A stretch of DNA of 64,000 nucleotides from JAJVID01 sp963743425 (GTDB lineage Bacteria; Acidobacteriota; Blastocatellia; RBC074). Positions within the stretch are counted from its first letter, which is position 1; each line of letters opens with the position of its first letter. Shown here piece by piece: positions 52,057-62,700 of this stretch. Under the pieces are notes generated by a model that saw only the letters and a list, made by a program, of their open reading frames with translations, was not told the origin of the DNA and did no database searches. The position numbers were made by a program, and so were the translations under genes. Where the stretch lies: NCBI GenBank assembly GCA_963743425.1, contig CAVUPU010000004.1, forward strand, positions 620,001 through 684,000. The letters run 5' to 3'.

Positions 52057-52983
52057 TTGCAATTGAAGGGGAACGAATCAATCCAGCAGAAATTCACTGA
52101 ATCGCTTGATGCGCTTATCGAGCAGGTGAAAGAGGACCGCTCCATCCTCGCGGCGATCCTTTGCGGCAGCCTGTCGTATGACACTGTGTGGGCGAAGTCC
52201 GACATTGATCTTGTGCTCGTAACGATTGACGACAAGAAGGCGCCTCAGGCGGGTCTGTCGCTCTATGCGGACGGGGTGAACGTTCACGCGTTCCTTATGC
52301 CGCGCGCGGAGTTCCGCCGTGTGGTCGAAAGCTCGATCCACAACTCTTTCATGCATTCGTTTTTGGCCAAAGGAAGGCTGCTCTACACGCATGATCAAAC
52401 CATCGCCGATCTCTGCGACAGGCTTGACGAGATCGGCGAGCGCGACACCGAGGTTCAACTCCTGCGCGCGGCGACGAGCGCGTTGCCGGCGATCTACAAG
52501 GCCCACAAATTTCTCGTCACTCGCGGCGACCTCGACTACACCGCGCTGTGGATCCTCTATGCCGCGACGCCGCTGGCGCGGGTCGAGGTGATCGGCGCCC
52601 GCCTGCTGGCCGACCGCGAGGTCATACCGCAGGCGATGAAGCTGAACCCGACGTTCTTCAAAACGATTTACGCCGACCTGCTCAACGCCAAAAAGACGCG
52701 GAAGAGCGTGCAAACGGCGCTCGACGCGATTGACCGCTACGTGGCGGAGCGCGCGGCGACGCTGTTCGCGCCCGTGATCGAACATCTGCGCGAGGTCGGC
52801 GAAGCGCGTTCATGCACCGAGATCGAGGACCACTTCAAACGGAATTTCGACGTGGAAGGCGTGACCACGGCGTGCGAGTACCTGGCGGATCAGGGACTGA
52901 TCGGCAAGGCCTCGACGCCCGTCCAGCTCACTAAGAAGAGCAACGTCGAGGTACAGGAACTGGCGTTTTTCTATCTGGAGTAG
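52057..52983 (+). CDS. DNA-polymerase-beta-like nucleotidyltransferase
   Basis: From a TTG start at 52057, with AAAGGA 6 bases upstream, the 308-residue protein has the nucleotidyltransferase core G37-S38 followed by Asp49-x-Asp51 (CGSLSYDTVWAKSDIDLVL). A helical domain follows (ALPAIYKAHKFLVTRGDLDYTALWILYA) and a winged-helix-like C-terminal part (GEARSCTEIEDHFKRNFDVEGVTTACEYLADQGLIGKA). The frame is open to 51763 but that part is antisense to xisH and is rejected. It could transfer a nucleotide to a small molecule, RNA or protein; MNT/KNTase-like proteins include antitoxins and antibiotic-modifying enzymes. The start is an inference. Confidence 0.8.
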   Translation: MQLKGNESIQQKFTESLDALIEQVKEDRSILAAILCGSLSYDTVWAKSDIDLVLVTIDDKKAPQAGLSLYADGVNVHAFLMPRAEFRRVVESSIHNSFMHSFLAKGRLLYTHDQTIADLCDRLDEIGERDTEVQLLRAATSALPAIYKAHKFLVTRGDLDYTALWILYAATPLARVEVIGARLLADREVIPQAMKLNPTFFKTIYADLLNAKKTRKSVQTALDAIDRYVAERAATLFAPVIEHLREVGEARSCTEIEDHFKRNFDVEGVTTACEYLADQGLIGKASTPVQLTKKSNVEVQELAFFYLE

Positions 52984-53007
52984 GTCGCGAAATAAACAAA
53001 GAGTTCC

Positions 53008-53136
53008 ATTTTCCATTTTCCATTTGTGATTTGATATTTGTCATTGCCAGAGGCAATTCCTATTCAATGCCCAATGAACATTGGGCGATTTCCGGGGCAA
53101 TGACAAATATCAAATCACAAATGGAAAATGGAAAAT
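53008..53136. repeat. 41-bp perfect inverted repeat of ATTTTCCATTTTCC type
   Basis: Arms 53008-53048 and 53096-53136 are exact complements, with an inner GCCCAATG/CATTGGGC hairpin. It shares words with 33641-33770 (ATTTTCCATTTTCCATTTG, TCATTGCC). It lies between the nucleotidyltransferase and the ABC exporter. Confidence 0.95.
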
Positions 53137-53184
53137 CCTTTCCCATCGCGATTTTGCGATTCAAAGACCTGGAGGCGCATTCGA

Positions 53185-55022
53185 ATGGATAGTAAGACAA
53201 TGGCGATGCCTGAGCCTAAGGCGACCACAACGAAAGGCCGCGCCCGCAGGGTGAGGAAAAACCTGAGGCAAGGGATGGCTCTTGCCTGGGCGGCCTCGCC
53301 GCGTTCGCTGATCCGCTACTCGTTGCTGGGGATGGTTACCGCAACGATGCCACCCATCGCCGTCTATCTGGGCGCCAGTCTGGTCAACCGCATCGCCGAA
53401 GCCCGTGCGCAGTCGCTCGAATTCAGCGACTTGCTCCCCATCGTGATCGGCTTGTGGGCTGTCACCGGAGTGCAGCGGGCAGTGGGCGCATACATGGGCT
53501 ACGGCAGAAATCTGTTCGTCCGTCGTGTGGAGCTGGAGGCGGAGCGGCGTTTGCTGGCCCAGGCTTCGAAGGTAGACATCGGTCACTTCGACAACTCCGA
53601 CTGGCACGATCGTCTGGCGCGCGCCAAGCGGGACGTCTCCTGGAGACCCGGAGACCTCACGTGGTCGGTCCTGGGACTGTCGGGCAACATCGTGACAATA
53701 GCGCTGATGGCGACACTCCTGGCCAGCCTTCACTACCTGCTGGTCATTCTCGCGCTGGCCGCGGCTGCGCTTTCACTTGCGCTCGAGCGTCGTGTGACGT
53801 CGCGTCTATACGAGTTTTTCTACAAGGAGACTACGGAGGAGCGAGAACGCGAGTATATGGGCGATTTGCTGGCCCAGCCCCGCACCACTAAGGAAATACG
53901 GGCCTACGTTCTGGCTGACTACCTGCTCGGAAGGCATGGCAAACTGTCCGAGGATCTTTTCAAGCAAAGGGAGCAGATGTTCCGATCGGCCACTCGCATC
54001 TCGCTCCTGACCGGGCTCGTGACCGGAACAGCCCTTGCGCTCGCCTACGCGTTTGTAGCCATTCGGGGGGCGGCAGGCGCGATTGACCCGGGGGAGTCGT
54101 GCTGGTGATTGGCGCATTCACCTCGGTCTCAGGGACGCTGGGCCAGATTTCGAGCACGTTTGTGGCTGTTGACCAGCACACCACTTTCCTCGACGACTTC
54201 TTTTCGTTTCTGTCGATTGAGCCGCTGGTACCCTTGCCAGCCAAGCCTCGTTCCGTGCCGAGCCGTCTGGCCGATGGGATCGAGTTCGACGATGTCACAT
54301 TCTCATACCCCGGTGGAATCGAGCCGGCTGTCGCGGGATTGAGTTTGCGCATACGCAGCGGTGAACTGATCGCGCTGGTCGGCGAGAACGGAGCCGGGAA
54401 AAGCACACTCGTCAAGTTGCTGCTTCGTTTTTACGATGCGGATCAAGGGTCGGTGCGCGTGGGGGACGTTGATCTAAAGGATCTGGATCCCGAAGCGCTG
54501 CGCCGCCGGATCGGTGTGCTATTTCAGGACTACGCGAGTTACGAACTGACAATCCGGGAAAACGTCGTGATGGGCCGCCCCGACGTCGAGATCAACGACG
54601 AACGAGTGATGGAGGCATTGCGGGACGCTCGCAGTGAATGGCTGGTGAAGAAGATGCAGAACGGCCTCGATTCCAAGGTGGGGCGTCTCTTCGAAGGCGG
54701 ACACGACCTCTCAGGAGGCGAGTGGCAGCGCCTCGCGCTGGCCCGGCTTATGTACCGCGACGCCGACATCTGGATTCTTGACGAGCCGACTTCCTCGCTC
54801 GACCCTGAGGCGGAGGCGGCGATCTTCGCCGAACTGAAGGAGAATTTGAAGGGACGCATCGGCATCGTGATCTCGCATCGATTCTCGACCGTGCGCATCG
54901 CCGACCGGATCGCGGTGGTCGCCGATGGGCGGGTCACGGAATTGGGTACGCACGAGGAATTGCTCGCGGCGCAAGGACGATACGCGCAGCTTTTTGAGTT
55001 ACAGGCCGCCGGGTATCGTTGA
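53185..55022 (+). CDS. ABC exporter with fused permease and ATPase domains, frameshifted
   Basis: The first frame (to 54108) encodes an N-terminal cytoplasmic segment and membrane helices of a type I exporter (RSLIRYSLLGMVTATMPPIAVYLG, GLSGNIVTIALMATLLASLHYLLVILALAAAALSLALE). The second (from 54099) finishes the membrane domain and gives the ATPase: Walker A GENGAGKST, LSGGEWQRLALARL, Walker B WILDEPTSSLDPE, and the H-loop SHRFST. A base appears to be missing from the G run at 54090-54094; adding one G gives DPGGVVLVIGAFTSVSG. The restored protein is about 612 residues. A single-gene half-transporter of this kind forms a homodimer; the substrate is unknown. Confidence 0.85.
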
Positions 55023-55068
55023 AGCCTGGGTACGCATGGGCTTCATACTTACCCGAGGGAACTACGGG

Positions 55069-58024
55069 ATGGCTTCTAATTCGACAGTGAAACGGAATGT
55101 TAATAAGGCGGTGTCCTCTGGCTCACAGAGTGGGAACGGGCAAGGATCAAAGGCTGCCGCGCGCACAACTATCGCGGTGCAGGGCGCGCGCGTCCACAAC
55201 CTCAAGAACATCTCGCTGGAGATCCCGCGCGACAGCCTGGTCGTCGTCACCGGGCTTTCAGGATCGGGCAAATCGTCCCTGGCGTTCGACACAATCTATG
55301 CTGAAGGACAGCGGCGCTATATGGAGTCGTTGTCGAGCTTCGCCAAGCGGTTTATCGCTCAGGTGGCGAAGCCCGACGTGGATTTCGTATTCGGCCTCTC
55401 TCCGGTGATTTCGATAGAGCAGAAGACCGTAGCCAACAACCCGCGCTCGACCGTCGGCACAATGACCGATATCGCCAGTTACCTGAACCTGTTGTTCGCA
55501 ACAATAGCCGAAGCGCATTGTCCGCGCACGGGAGAACCGGCGCCCAGCCGAACGTCAAACCAGGTCCTCGAAATGATTCTGTCGTTGCCGGAAGGCGCGG
55601 AGGTCGAGTTGCGCGCGCCGGTCTTCAAGGTCTACGGCGAGGAACTGGATTTCGTCTTCACCGAGTTGAGGAAGAAGGGCTGCCGGCGACTGATCGTTGA
55701 CGGCAAACCGGTGGATATTTCCGAACAGATCGAACTTGATGAGGAGCAGGTCCGCGACATGGACGCTGTGGTGGACCGGTTCGTGGTCAGCCGGAAACAC
55801 GAGAAGGCGATCAAGGCCGGGATCGCCGCCACGTTGCTGGTGGGCGATGGACTGATGCAGGTTCACATCCTGAAAGGCGCGAGCAAGGCCGAAGCGGAGC
55901 GGTTTTACACTGGGCTGTGTAGCTCGACGCATCACTTCGTCTACGGAGACATCGCGCCCGAATACTTCATGTTCAACAACCCTGAGAGCGCCTGCCGGAC
56001 CTGTGGTGGGCTCGGGGTGGACAAGCTCACGCACCCGGAACTGCTCATCCCCGATCCGAAGCGGAGCATCATTGGTGGTTGCTTCGTGCGTGAGGCGTTC
56101 AAGTACAACCCGGACACGTGGGACGGACGAATAATGTACAGCCTTGCGAAGGCGATGCGTTTCTCGCTCGAAGCGCCGTGGGAGAAGCTGCCGGAGACGG
56201 CGCGCAACGCGATCCTCTACGGCGTTGAGAAGAAAATCCCGACCGTGACGCCGCCTGAAGCGAAAGTGAAGCGCGACGATTGGGAAGGCAAGGAAGTCGG
56301 CTTTCACGGGATCGCGCGGCGAATAGAGCGTTATTACCGCCGCTACAGGCAACGAGGCGAAGCAAGCTCCGGGATGGAGGCATGGCTCGACAAGGTAACA
56401 GTCGAGCTTACCTGCCCTGACTGCAAAGGAGCGCGAGTCCGCCCGACCAGGCTGCTTTTCACCATTACGGGCAAGAATCATTCATGAGATCGGCCAGATG
56501 AATTTCGACGAGTTGCACGCCTTCCTCGGTACGGTCAAGCCCACGGGGCGCGGCGCCGACGCGGGCCGGCAGGTGCTCAAAGAGATTCGGGGCCGGCTGG
56601 AACTACTCCTGGGCATCGGGTTGGACTACCTGAATTTTAACCGCCGATCGGGCACACTTTCGGGGGGCGAGTCGCAGCGGATTCGCTTGTCCACGCAGAT
56701 CGGTTCGGGGCTGATGGGGATGCTCTACGTGCTCGACGAGCCGAGCATCGGTCTGCACCCTAAAGACAATGTGAAGATGATCGCGACGATCGAGCGGTTG
56801 CGCGACATCGGCAACACGGTCATCGTCGTGGAGCACGATGAGGACACGATCCGCGCCGCCGACCACGTCGTAGAGATGGGCCCCGGCCCCGGAATCCACG
56901 GCGGCAATGTGGTGGTCCAAGGGAGGCTCGACGACGTACTCGCGTGCGACGCGTCGCCGACGGGACAGTTCCTTTCAGGCAAGCGCGCGATCGCTACGCC
57001 AAAAGCCAGGCGAAAGGGAAACGGCAAGACGCTCGTGGTCCGCGGGGCGCGAGAGAACAACCTCAAATCGTTGGACGTGACGTTCCCGCTGGGCATGCTC
57101 GTAGCGATCACCGGCGCCTCCGGCTCGGGCAAGAGCACGCTGATCAACGAAATTCTCTACAAGGCGTTATGGAAGAGATTGGAGGACACACGCACGCTGC
57201 CGGGCGAGCACGACGGCGTGGACGGCATGGAGCACGTGAGCAAAGTCGTCAACATCGATCAATCGCCGATTGGGCGAAACAGCCGGTCGAACCCCGCGAC
57301 GTACATCGGTTTCTATGACAACATCCGCGACCTGTTCACACGCGCGTCGCTGTCGGTGGAGCGCGGCTACAAGCCGGGGCGGTTCAGCTTCAACGTCAAG
57401 GGCGGCCGCTGCGAAGAGTGCCAGGGCGAAGGCGTGATCACCACGCAACTCTACTTCATGCCCGACGTGGAAGTGATCTGCGGCGCGTGCAAGGGCGCGC
57501 GCTTCAACAGCGAGACGCTCGAAGTCACGCTGCGCGGCAAGACCATCGACGACATTCTGAACATGTCGGTCGAGGAAGGCGTGACCTTCTTCGCCGCCGA
57601 GCCGGCGGTGGGCAAGAAGATCCAGGTGCTGAACGACCTGGGCCTGGGTTACCTGACCCTGGGCCAGTCGGCGACGACGCTTTCCGGGGGCGAGGCGCAG
57701 CGGATCAAGATCGCGACGGAACTGAGCAAGCTGCAGCGGGCAAAACATACGGTCTATATCCTTGACGAGCCGACCACGGGGCTGCACCTCGCGGACATCG
57801 AGCGGCTGCTGGAGTCTTTGAACCGGATTGTGGACGCCGGGCACACGGCGATTGTGATCGAGCACCACCTGGACGTAATCAAAACGGCCGACCACGTGAT
57901 TGACCTGGGGCCGGAGGGCGGACACGCGGGCGGCGAAGTGGTTGTGACAGGCGCGCCAGAAGAGATTGCCGCGTCCAAGCGGTCTCACACGGGGCGGTTC
58001 CTCAAAGGGCGCTTGCGGGCGTAG
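55069..58024 (+). CDS. UvrA-like excinuclease ABC subunit A paralogue, frameshifted
   Basis: Two ABC modules of UvrA are present: Walker A GLSGSGKSS (first frame) and GASGSGKST (second), signatures LSGGESQRI and LSGGEAQRI, and Walker B YVLDEPSIGL and YILDEPTTGL. Zinc-binding pairs are CRTCGG, CPDCKG, CEECQG and CGACKG. The first frame ends at 56487. Skipping one base at about 56479 gives GKNIHEIGQMNFDEL and continues to 58024, about 984 residues. The segment in the position of the UvrB-binding domain (KVYGEELDFVFTELRKKG...VDRFVV) differs from E. coli UvrA, pointing to an accessory UvrA class. ATG 55069 follows GAGGGA. It recognises DNA damage or may protect against DNA-targeting compounds. 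Confidence 0.88.
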
Positions 58025-58130
58025 GGACTGGCTGGCGTCCTCGATTTATTGCCCGCGCATAGTGTTCACGGTATTCTGTAGACGAAGAAAAAGACGGACT
58101 AATCCGTCCAGAATCGAAGAGGTAAAGACT

Positions 58131-58391
58131 ATGAGCGCAACGATCACTATTCCAGCCGACCTTGAGCAGCGAATCGCAGGATTTGCCGCTGCTCAGGGCA
58201 AAAATCTTGAACAGATCGCCTTGGAAGCATTGGCAATGATCTTTATACCGGTAGAAGAACTTGAAGACGCCAGGACGCTAAGGGCGTTGGAGAGCGCCAG
58301 AAGAGGGGAAGGGCGCCCTGCCAAAGAGATACTGGAAGAGATCAGGCTGATGCTTGGTATACCAGCAGACGCGAAGAGACCTGCGCCATGA
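58131..58391 (+). CDS. Antitoxin-like protein of a ParE-type pair
   Basis: An 86-residue protein with a short ribbon-helix-helix-like N-terminus (MSATITIPADLEQRIAGFAAAQGK) and an acidic helical C-terminus ending EEIRLMLGIP. Its stop overlaps the next start by four bases (ATGA), the usual coupling of antitoxin and toxin. It is preceded by GAAGAGG. The partner looks altered (see 58388-58756), so it may now be an orphan regulator. No specific antitoxin family is certain. Confidence 0.7.
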   Translation: MSATITIPADLEQRIAGFAAAQGKNLEQIALEALAMIFIPVEELEDARTLRALESARRGEGRPAKEILEEIRLMLGIPADAKRPAP

Positions 58392-58756
58392 GTTTCAAAG
58401 TCGTCGTTGAAAAAGAGGCTGAAGAAGACATGAAAAACGCCTCGCAGTGGATAGCCCAGTATTCGCCGGACAAGGCGATGCTTTGGTACTTCGACGCAAC
58501 AGAGGCGATTGAGAGCCTCGAAAACTTCCCTGCCCGTTGTCCGCTGGCTCCTGAGAGCAAAATGTTCGGCGCGTTCCACATGGGCGCAAAGGTGAAGGCC
58601 ACCGCGACGACGGGAATCAGTATCGCCGATCCCGGGGGCCTGTTGGAGTGGCTCGCCAAGGATCGCTGTCTGGTGACGCTCGGCGTCGGAAAAGACATCC
58701 AAGCCAAGCGGGCGGCGTTTGAGGCCATCGTCCGCGAGTGGATTCGATGGCTTTGA
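58388..58756 (+). CDS. Chimeric protein: ParE/RelE toxin N-terminal half joined to a DUF1801-like C-terminal half
   Basis: Residues 1-58 (FKVVVEKEAEEDMKNASQWI, ALWYFDA-like, ENFPARCPLAPESKMFG) follow ParE/RelE toxins closely up to the middle of the fold. The expected continuation (R-LLYGK..YRILF..., LHIRHG) is absent. In its place residues 59-122 (FHMGAKVKATATTGISIADPGGLLEWLAKDRC...VREWI) look like the C-terminus of a DUF1801-type protein. The frame is continuous and the protein is of normal toxin length. It is probably inactive as a toxin because the C-terminal catalytic strand is lost. The family resemblance of the second half is judged by eye. Confidence 0.55.
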   Translation: MSFKVVVEKEAEEDMKNASQWIAQYSPDKAMLWYFDATEAIESLENFPARCPLAPESKMFGAFHMGAKVKATATTGISIADPGGLLEWLAKDRCLVTLGVGKDIQAKRAAFEAIVREWIRWL

Positions 58757-58780
58757 TTCTCCAGAGCGCAGGCCATAGCG

Positions 58781-58894
58781 CAATGAGGTTAAGTTAGGCA
58801 TCGTGGGACAAGATGGCATCTTGTCCCACTTAACAATTTTGCTATCTTAAAGTGGGACAAGATGCCATCTTGTCCCACTAACTTAACCTCATTG
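58781..58894. mobile_element. MITE-like element with terminal inverted repeats and 10-bp flanking duplication
   Basis: The 114-bp element begins and ends with a 17-bp perfect inverted repeat (CAATGAGGTTAAGTTAG at 58781-58797, complement at 58878-58894). It contains two copies of a 27-bp palindrome built on GTGGGACAAGATG (58804-58830 and 58852-58878). It is flanked directly by GGCCATAGCG on both sides (58771-58780 and 58895-58904), as a target-site duplication would be. It has no coding capacity and must depend on a transposase elsewhere. Confidence 0.75.
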
Positions 58895-58931
58895 GGCCAT
58901 AGCGGCTAAACCAAAATAAAAAGGATGTGAT

Positions 58932-59660
58932 ATGTCGGCAGGTATGACCGCCGCGGAGTTTGTCAAGAAGCTGAAAACTTACCGTTCGCCAGAAGAGCTA
59001 AAGAAGATTCAGCGCTACTTCAAAACCGGCGCCGGCGAGTACGGCGAGGGCGATGAGTTCATGGGAGTGCGTATGGGACAGGTCTTCACCCTCGCCAAAG
59101 AGTTCATTGAAATGCCTCCGGGCGAAATCGAGAAATTGCTCGAGAGCCTCATCCACGAAGTGAGGGCCGGCGCGCTGAGCATTATGGACAAACAGTCCCG
59201 CAGCAAAAAAACGCCCGAAAGCCGCAGAAAGGAATTGTTCGAACTTTATATCAGGCGTCACGACCGAATAAACAACTGGGATTTGGTAGACCTCGGCGCG
59301 CTCTATATGGTCGGCAGCTATCTGTTCGACAAACCGCGCGACGCCTTATACAAGCTGGCGCGCTCTAAAAATATGTGGAAGCGTCGCACCGCAATCGTCG
59401 GCACGGCTTATTTCATCAGGAAAGGCGACGTGGCCGACACGTTCAAGATCGCCGAGATGCTGCTTGACGACAAAGAGGATTTGGTCCATAAGGCGACCGG
59501 GTGGATGCTGCGCTTCGCCGGCGAGAAGGATCGTCAAAAACTGCTGGGCTTTTTAGATCGACACGCCGCCACTATGCCGCGGACTCTCCTGCGTTACTCG
59601 ATTGAGCGGCTAGATAGAAAACAACGGGATCATTATATGGGGCTGAAGAAGGCTGGATAG
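58932..59660 (+). CDS. DNA alkylation repair protein, AlkD-like
   Basis: The 242-residue protein is an all-helical HEAT-repeat DNA glycosylase of the AlkC/AlkD group. Diagnostic blocks are IQRYFKTGAGEYGEGDEFMGVRMGQV near the N-terminus, ELYIRRHDRINNWDLVDLGA with the conserved NWDLVD acidic residue, KNMWKRRTAIVGTAYFIRKGD and KATGWMLRFAGEKD. AlkD removes bulky or cationic alkyl lesions (3- and 7-alkylpurines) without base flipping. A UvrA paralogue lies 1 kb upstream, so two DNA-damage genes are neighbours. Start codon chosen for the AAAAAGGATG upstream. Confidence 0.92.
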   Translation: MSAGMTAAEFVKKLKTYRSPEELKKIQRYFKTGAGEYGEGDEFMGVRMGQVFTLAKEFIEMPPGEIEKLLESLIHEVRAGALSIMDKQSRSKKTPESRRKELFELYIRRHDRINNWDLVDLGALYMVGSYLFDKPRDALYKLARSKNMWKRRTAIVGTAYFIRKGDVADTFKIAEMLLDDKEDLVHKATGWMLRFAGEKDRQKLLGFLDRHAATMPRTLLRYSIERLDRKQRDHYMGLKKAG

Positions 59661-59785
59661 TGAGGCAGCCCGCAACAGAGGCCTTGCGCTGCGATTAATG
59701 GATTGCGCCGAACTTCCGCGCCGGGCTTTGCGTAATATTGACCAGCATCCTGACAAACCTTTTACATTGGCCGAGGAGAAAGAAT

Positions 59786-62700
59786 ATGTTGAGATCCCTT
59801 GTCGCGCTGTTCAGTGTGGTCGCGCTTGCTTCGTTTGGCCTTGCTCAAGCGCCGCAGCCGCAGCCGCTGCAAACACCTGCGGTAAACCGCACGCACATCG
59901 CTTTTGTTTACGCGGGCGAAATCTGGCTCGTCGAGCGCCAGGGCGGCGAAGCGCGCAAACTTTTCAATCAAGCCGGAGAGAAAGCCGCGCCGCGCTTTTC
60001 GCCCGACGGCTCACAAATCGCCTTCGCGCTGAACGTCGGCGACAACTACGAGGTACACGTCGCGCCGGCGCAAGGCGGCGAAGCCAAACGGTTGACCTGG
60101 CATCCTAAAGATGATTACCCGGTTGACTGGTCGCCCGACGGCAAACAGATTCTATTTCGTTCACATCGCATCTCGGATGGCACGGCGCAACTGTTCAGCA
60201 TCGCGGCGCAAGGCGGCTTTGAAACTCAATTGCCTTTCCCATTGGCCTGGAATGGGTCGTTCTCGCCCGACGGCGCGCGCATCGCCTACTCGCCGACCAA
60301 CGATCCGACCGTCGCCTGGCGCAATTATCGCGGCGGAACGAGCGCGCCGATATGGCTGGCCAATCTGAGCGATAGCGCGATCGAGCCGCTGCCGCGCGAC
60401 AATTCCAACGACCGCTTCCCGATGTGGCTTGGCGACAAAGTCTATTTCGTCTCGGATCGCAGCGGCACGGCCAATCTACACTGCTACGAAATAAAGACCA
60501 AAAAGATCAGCCAACTGACGAAGTTTGAAAAATACGACATCCGGTCGGCGTCGGCTGGCGCCGGCGCGATTGTGTTTGTTCAAAACGGAGCGCTGCATCT
60601 TTACGACTTGCAAACGAATCAGGCGCGTGTCGCGCCTGCGCGCGTGAGCGGTGATTTCGCCGAGACCAACCCGCGCACGGTCAAAGCCAATCGCTACATC
60701 CAATCTTTCAATCTGGCGCCGAACGGCAGCCACGCCGTTTTTAGCGCGCGTGGCGAAGCGCTCACACTCAGCGACAAAGGCGAAATGCGCAATTTGACCA
60801 ATACTTCGGGCGTGGCGGAGCGATACGGCGTTTGGTCGCCCGACGGCAAATTGATCGCTTACTTTTCCGACGAATCGGGCGAGTATAAATTGCACTTGCG
60901 TCCCGCCGACGGCGCAGGCGAAGCGCGCAAGCTTGCAATTGAAAAGCAGCCAAGCTTCTATTCCGAACCCGTCTGGTCGCCCGACGCCAGGAAGCTGGCG
61001 TTTTACGATAAAGGCTCGGCGCTCTGGCTGGTCAACCTCGAAGCTGGCGAACAGAACGCCGTGCGGCGTCTCGACCAATCGGTACATCCTGAGAATGAAT
61101 TCCTGAACAAGGCGTTTTCGCCTGATAGCCAATGGCTGGCTTACACCAAGAATCTGCCGAACCGGATGAAGGGAGTTTTTCTCTACTCGCTCGCCACTGG
61201 CAAAAGCTATCAGGTCAGCGACAGCCGTTTGTTCGCCGATTCACCGGTCTTTGACGCCAACGGGAAATATCTCTACTTCACGGCCAGCGAAAATTACGGG
61301 CCGCGCCGCGTCTTCGGCATGTCCGCCTTTCAATTCAGAACCCTGGCGACGCGCTATATTCACGCGGCGGCGCTCGACGCCGATGTCGTTTCGCCAGGCA
61401 ATGCGGAACAAGCCAATTCGGGCGGCGCGAAAATTGTTCCCGAAAACATTGACCGCCAAGGCGCCCGACTGCCGATGCCCGCGCGCGATTACACTGCCCT
61501 GCTGGCCGGGAAAGCTGGCGTGCTCTTCGCCTTCGAAGCGCGCAGCGACGGCCCACCGGTGATTCATAAAATCGACATTGCCGGGCGACGCAACGAGCGG
61601 TTTTATGAAGGCGCGAATAACTTCGCGCTCTCGGCTGACGGCGGCAAGATGCTGCTGGCCGCGCGCGGCGGCTTCGCTATCGTCTCCACTGACGCGCCGC
61701 CGAAAGCGGACGAAGGCCGGCTCAATCTGGACAAGCTCGAAATTCAGATCAACCCGCGCGACGAATGGCGGCAAATCTTCAACGAAGCGTGGCGGCTGAT
61801 GCGCGATTACTTTTACGACGCGAATCACCACGGGCAGAATCTGACCGCGTTGCGCGAACATTACGCCAGGTATCTGCCCAACGTCGTGACACGCAGCGAC
61901 CTGAATGTCGTCTTCGCCGAGATGTTCTCGCACATCTCGGTCAGCCACATGCAAATCGGCGGCGGCGACATTCCCTCCGGCGGTTCATCCAACGTAGGTT
62001 TGCTCGGCGCCGATTACCGAATCGAGCAGGGCCGTTATCGCATCACGCGCATCTATCGCGGCGACAACTCCGCGCCGCTGCTGAATTCGCCGCTCACTCA
62101 ACCCGGCGTGAACGTGAAGGTCGGTGATTTTCTGCTCGCCGTCGATGGACAGGAGATCAAAGCCGAAGAGAATCTCTTCCGCTACTTTCAGGTCAAGGCC
62201 GGGCAGCGCGTCCAGATCAAAGTCGCCGACACTGCCGACGGCTCAAACGCGCGGGCTTACAGTATCACGCTTCTGCCCGGCGAGAATTCGCTGCGCCGCT
62301 TCGATTGGATGGAAAACAATCGCCGTCTCGTGCATGAGCTGTCGGGCGGCAAGCTGGCTTACATCTATCTGCCCGACACGGGGGGTACGGGTTATGCGCT
62401 CTTCCTGCGCGATTGGTACGGCCAGCTCGACAAACAAGGCGTCATCATTGACGAGCGATTCAATAGCGGCGGCGCTCCGGCGGATTTCTTTATCGAAACG
62501 ATGAAGCGCGCGCCGCTTTCGTACTACGCCTTCCGCGAAGGGAAAGACATGCCGTTTCCAGTGGCCGCAATTCCCGGCCCGCGCGTGATGATTACCAATG
62601 AATTCGCCGGTTCGGGCGGCGACACTTTGCCGTGGATGTTTCGTCAAGCGGGTCTGGGCGTGATTGTCGGCAAACGCACCTGGGGCGGGGGCATTGGCGG

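Noticed and set aside
54099..55022. Separate ABC ATPase gene
   Set aside because: It contains the last part of a membrane domain and joins the upstream permease after adding one G in a G run; a single exporter gene is more likely.
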